NCBI GenBank assembly: GCA_964591225.1 | Contig: CAZQAO010000014.1 | Coordinates: 1-18,626 of the forward strand | DNA from: MGBC108787 sp964591225 | GTDB taxonomy: Bacteria; Bacillota_I; Bacilli_A; RF39; UBA660 | Length of the DNA stretch: 18,626 bases | Direction: 5' to 3' | Part shown: one piece after another, positions 15,525 through 18,626 of the stretch | How positions within the stretch are numbered: position 1 is the first letter of the stretch | Layout of the letters: the number at the start of each line of letters is the position of its first letter | Position numbers and translations under genes: made by a program | Notes under the pieces: generated by a model | The model's input: only the letters and a program-made list of their open reading frames with translations | What the model was told of the DNA's origin: nothing | Database searches by the model: none

Positions 15525-16269
15525 CTTTATTTTCCTCATTTTTTTTATTTTCTTCGATACTTTTGTACGATTTAAAAACGACAAATTCATTATCAGAATC
15601 TAGTTCTAAAATTCCTTTTTCAGTGAATATCGTATATATTAAAGCATAATCATTTAATCTGTCAATATTGATTAAATTAATATAAACTTGATTACCATCA
15701 TTCATTCGTAATAAAAATCTGGTGTCATCAATAACTATGTCGCCACTCATACTAGGAGAATATTCTATTTCACTAATCATTTGTAATGCTGAAGTATCGA
15801 CCATTTTTAATTCTGTAACTAATCGTTTATATATATAATCCGGTACTTGATTTACTAAAAAAGGAATACCTAAGAAAGAATCATTAGCTGTTGTTTGACC
15901 ATTGGATAAAACATAGCAAGAAGTATTACGATCATAAAAAAGGGGTTTAGCTTCATCAATAGTAATAGTTACTTTACCTAATAAATTTTTACGAACTTTA
16001 GCATCATTTACTAAAGGCAATTGCTCTATTTTTTTTTCTAGCGAATAAATAGTATTTCTAAACATTTTGGGATAGTTTTTAATCCCAGCAGCGACGATAA
16101 TATCAGTATCACTTAAATAAGTCGTTCCTTCAATATAAATATTTTTAATCCTTAAATTAAATAAATAATAAATGCTACCAAAAAAGCAACCAAGAATACA
16201 CAATAAAAGCATAAAAGGTTTCCATTTTAAATGACGATGTATTTTCTTTTTAGTTTTTTTCTTGCTCAT
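15505..16269 (-). CDS. ftsQ: Cell division protein FtsQ/DivIB
   Basis: This 254-residue bitopic membrane protein is a divisome scaffold linking early and late division proteins. It has a very basic cytoplasmic N-terminus (MSKKKTKKKIHRHLK), one membrane segment (about 17-38), and then a POTRA domain at about 41-108 starting IKNIYIEGTTYLSDTDI. The beta domain follows, and a Glu/Lys-rich tail (NKKNEENKDDEKEL) closes the protein. Sequence conservation in this family is low, so the call rests on the POTRA start, the topology and the position after ftsW and murG. The ATG has AGGTGA six bases upstream. The stop is TGA, inside the start of queH. The last ~20 residues are charged and probably disordered. 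Confidence 0.88.
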   Translation of the reverse strand: MSKKKTKKKIHRHLKWKPFMLLLCILGCFFGSIYYLFNLRIKNIYIEGTTYLSDTDIIVAAGIKNYPKMFRNTIYSLEKKIEQLPLVNDAKVRKNLLGKVTITIDEAKPLFYDRNTSCYVLSNGQTTANDSFLGIPFLVNQVPDYIYKRLVTELKMVDTSALQMISEIEYSPSMSGDIVIDDTRFLLRMNDGNQVYINLINIDRLNDYALIYTIFTEKGILELDSDNEFVVFKSYKSIEENKKNEENKDDEKEL

Positions 16270-16286
16270 CCTTGTTCACCTATTCT

Positions 16287-16298
16287 TATTGTACAATA
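16287..16298. promoter_or_regulatory. Perfect 12-bp palindrome between murG and ftsQ
   Basis: TATTGTACAATA reads the same on both strands and lies in the 37-base spacer, just before the ftsQ ribosome binding site. Read on the minus strand it contains TACAAT, a possible -10 box, but no acceptable -35 is present. It may be an operator or simply chance in AT-rich DNA. Confidence 0.25.
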
Positions 16299-16306
16299 TT
16301 TATTAC

Positions 16307-17398
16307 CTATTTACTAGGTGGAATTAACTTACAAACTTCTTGATAAATGGTTTCTGTAGGTCGACATTTTTTAAATTCTTTCATATTTTTAATTAATTTT
16401 TCAACTTCTAATTGATTAGTTAATAACTCCTTTATTTGGTGGGCTAAAATTTCTTTAGTTAGGGTACTTTCTTCTAGCATAGTAATTACTCCGGCATTAG
16501 CTAATTCTTTTGCATTATAATATTGATGATTATTAGAAACATTCGGAGAAGGAATAATAATACTCGGTTTTTCTACGCCAATAATTTCAAATAACGTACC
16601 AGCTCCCGCCCGGGAAATTATTAAATCAGAATCAGCCATAATACCAGGTAAATTTTCGATATATGAAACTACTTTGATTCCCTTTTGATTCATTATTTTC
16701 GCTTTAAAATCATTTAAATTAACATTACTACCGACAATATATAAAATTTCATAAGAAGAATGTAAATCACTATTTAAAAACGCCATTAATTTTTGATTTA
16801 AAGAATCACTTCCTAAACTTCCAGCTACAATAGTTACAAGTTTTTTTTCACTTTTAAATCCTAAAGTAGTTTTATCCATTTTCTTAACATTTCTAGCTTC
16901 TTCTAAAGCCGGATGACCAGTATAAATAACTTGCTTAGCTTTTTTAAAATAAGGCATAGAGCTTTTAAAAGTTACCCCTACTAAATCAACAAATTTACTA
17001 GTAAGATAATTTACTTTACCAGGGCGACTATTTTGTTCATGAATAAAAGTTTTAATCTTTAACTTATGAGCAGCTTTTAATACTGGATAAGTTACATAAC
17101 CACCTACCCCAATAACTACATCAGGATGAAAATCTTCCATAATATGAATACATTTTTGATAAGATTTATAAATTAAAGAAATATTTTTTATATCTCTTAT
17201 AATATCTTTGGTAAAGCCATAAATTTCCAAAGATTCATACTTAATCCCTTTTTGAGGCACAATATCTTTTTCCATACGATTATGAGTACCAATATAAAGA
17301 ACTTGAACATTTTTATTTTGTTTTTTAAATTCCTTTATAATCGCTAAAGCGGGATAAATATGACCACCACTTCCTCCAGCGGAGACAATAATATTCAT
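16307..17398 (-). CDS. murG: MurG, lipid II-forming GlcNAc transferase
   Basis: MurG transfers GlcNAc from UDP-GlcNAc to lipid I at the inner face of the membrane, making lipid II. Diagnostic motifs are GGSGGH at residues 8-13, GVGGYVTYP near 97-105, HEQN at 120-123, a GT-B linker GSLGS near 193, and SRAGAGTLFE at 262-271, which binds the UDP-sugar. The ATG at 17398-17396 gives 363 residues, the normal length, and has AAAGGAAG upstream. An earlier in-frame ATG at 17422 would add eight residues but places the start before this site. The gene lies 35 bases after ftsW and 37 before ftsQ. Confidence 0.97.
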   Translation of the reverse strand: MNIIVSAGGSGGHIYPALAIIKEFKKQNKNVQVLYIGTHNRMEKDIVPQKGIKYESLEIYGFTKDIIRDIKNISLIYKSYQKCIHIMEDFHPDVVIGVGGYVTYPVLKAAHKLKIKTFIHEQNSRPGKVNYLTSKFVDLVGVTFKSSMPYFKKAKQVIYTGHPALEEARNVKKMDKTTLGFKSEKKLVTIVAGSLGSDSLNQKLMAFLNSDLHSSYEILYIVGSNVNLNDFKAKIMNQKGIKVVSYIENLPGIMADSDLIISRAGAGTLFEIIGVEKPSIIIPSPNVSNNHQYYNAKELANAGVITMLEESTLTKEILAHQIKELLTNQLEVEKLIKNMKEFKKCRPTETIYQEVCKLIPPSK

Positions 17399-17433
17399 AT
17401 CTAGACTTCCTTTCTTTTTCATTATAACATCTT

Positions 17434-18531
17434 TTATTTAGGTTGGGAGTTATTTCTAGCGATATTTAAAATAATCCCTATACTAGCCATACTAACTAGT
17501 AAACTACTACCACCATATGATAAAAATGGTAAGGTTACTCCCGTAACAGGAATAATACCTACTACGACCATTAAATTTAAAATGGCTTGGATGATAATAC
17601 CAAAAATAAGACCAAAAGCTAAATATTTACCAAATAAATCACTTTGCTTAAGGGCAATTTTTAAAATGTGGAAAAATAAGCAGAAAAAGGCACTAGTTAC
17701 TAAAAGAACTCCTAAAAAACCAAATTCTTCACTAATAATAGAAAAAATAAAATCGGTTTGAGGTTCTGGCAGATAAAAATGCTTTTGCCGCGATTTCATA
17801 AATCCTTGCCCTAATAAACCTCCCGGACCAATAGCATATAAACTTTGAATAATTTGAAATCCACTTCCTAAAGGATCAGTCCAGGGATTTAAAAACGAAA
17901 CAATCCTCGCCATTCGATAAGGAGCAATAATAATTAAAGCTACTATTCCTAATAAACCTAGACAACCTATTTTCACAAAGAAAGAAATTTTAACTCCCGA
18001 AACAAAAATCATCACAACTAATGTTAAAACAATAACCATAGCTGTTCCAAAATCCGGCTCTAACATAATTAAACCAAAAAAAGCCAAAATAACAACTAAA
18101 ATAGGAAGAACTCCTTTTTTAATATCACGCATATCTTTTTTATTATTAGCCAAATATTTAGCCACATAAATAATCAGGCCAATTTTAGCAAATTCACTAG
18201 GTTGAATTCCTAAAGATCCTATTCCAAACCAACTTCTACTACCATTTCTTATAGTACCAATACCAGGAATTAAAACAAGAACTAACAAAATAAAACATAC
18301 TAACAAAATTAAATTCGCTTTTTTCTTATAAAAATGATAATCTATTTTAGACAAAAATATCATTAACAAAATACCAACGATAAAAAAAATTCCTTGCGCT
18401 TTAACAAATTTAAAAGGATCATTAAATTTATACTCAGCCCAAACACTACTAGCTGAATAGATCATTACTAATCCAAATAAAGAAATAGCAATACATAAGA
18501 AAAATAAGAAATAATCAAATTTATTTTTCAT
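17434..18531 (-). CDS. ftsW: SEDS glycosyltransferase FtsW
   Basis: FtsW is the septal peptidoglycan polymerase of the SEDS family and works with a class B penicillin-binding protein at the division site. The 365 residues form about ten membrane segments. Marks are GIQPSEFAKI at 108-117, the GSG-FQ-IQS-YAIG region at 222-235, the catalytic-type LPEPQTDFIF with Asp260, and the closing LPFLSYGGSS. I call it FtsW rather than RodA because it is followed by murG and ftsQ. The ATG has GAGGAG six bases upstream. The 95 bases upstream of it hold no complete gene; the end of an earlier gene may run into the window, but no reading frame can be chosen. Confidence 0.92.
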   Translation of the reverse strand: MKNKFDYFLFFLCIAISLFGLVMIYSASSVWAEYKFNDPFKFVKAQGIFFIVGILLMIFLSKIDYHFYKKKANLILLVCFILLVLVLIPGIGTIRNGSRSWFGIGSLGIQPSEFAKIGLIIYVAKYLANNKKDMRDIKKGVLPILVVILAFFGLIMLEPDFGTAMVIVLTLVVMIFVSGVKISFFVKIGCLGLLGIVALIIIAPYRMARIVSFLNPWTDPLGSGFQIIQSLYAIGPGGLLGQGFMKSRQKHFYLPEPQTDFIFSIISEEFGFLGVLLVTSAFFCLFFHILKIALKQSDLFGKYLAFGLIFGIIIQAILNLMVVVGIIPVTGVTLPFLSYGGSSLLVSMASIGIILNIARNNSQPK

Positions 18532-18626
18532 GAAAGTCTCCTCGTTTATATTTTATTATTTAGGTATTTAAAAAAGTAGTAAATCTAATTTAATTTCTAA
18601 TTTTTTCATTATTTTTAAGATTTTTA

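Noticed and set aside
16305..16319. Small hairpin ACCTA/TAGGT at the end of murG
   Set aside because: Only five pairs and no T-run, so it is too weak to call a terminator.
18532..18626. End of a gene upstream of ftsW, such as murD or mraY
   Set aside because: Two frames could each give a short C-terminus and no conserved residues can be read, so no gene was called. A 13-codon open frame here is also too short to support.
1..18626. Mobile elements, prophage, CRISPR arrays, rRNA or tRNA genes, TGA recoding
   Set aside because: No transposase, integrase, direct repeat array or cloverleaf was seen, and ftsQ ends in a TGA that fits its neighbours, so the code looks standard.

Overview
The window is AT-rich (I estimate about 30% GC) and every convincing gene lies on the minus strand. 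It looks like a chromosomal piece of a low-GC Bacillota, most likely a gut-type member of the Bacilli (an Erysipelotrichales/RF39-like lineage). This is an inference from base composition, strong AGGAGG/AGGTGA-type ribosome binding sites, the ftsW-murG-ftsQ order, the lepA-hemW pairing and a streptococcal-type M26 protease. The genetic code is standard: TGA ends ftsQ. The cell wall genes rule out a wall-less mollicute.

In the direction of transcription (right to left), the first block is 18531-12533. It runs ftsW, murG, ftsQ/divIB (septal peptidoglycan flippase-side steps, lipid II synthesis and the divisome), then queH (queuosine synthesis), a CopZ-like HMA metal-binding protein, a membrane-anchored DUF1287 putative cysteine hydrolase, a membrane-bound XRE-type regulator with a cysteine-rich outer domain, and a CPWC thioredoxin-fold lipoprotein. 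Most of these genes abut or overlap. A candidate promoter with an unusual inverted-repeat cluster sits before the lipoprotein gene, and a hairpin terminator follows it.

The second block is one giant gene, 12325 to about 5010. It encodes a cell-surface zinc metalloprotease related to the streptococcal IgA1 protease/ZmpB family (peptidase M26). It has a signal peptide, a cohesin-like domain, a double membrane segment, two separated dockerin-like calcium loops, four tandem beta-sandwich modules, a GLUG-type beta-helix region and a complete HEXXH...E zinc site. Its last residues fall in an exactly 100-N assembly gap (5017-5116). Stop codons and a rho-independent terminator just beyond the gap show where it really ends.

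The third block starts with a TATAAT promoter and runs lepA (elongation factor 4), two unrecognised small helical proteins, hemW (radical SAM haem chaperone), a small secreted and membrane-anchored cadherin-like beta-sandwich protein, and a glycerophosphodiester phosphodiesterase cut by the window edge. The junction of the last two genes carries a 14-bp hairpin that holds the upstream stop codon in one arm and the downstream ribosome binding site in the other, followed by seven Us.

The window holds no rRNA, tRNA, CRISPR array, insertion sequence or phage gene that I can see. No gene-free stretch exceeds 300 bases; the longest is 12326-12532, described below.
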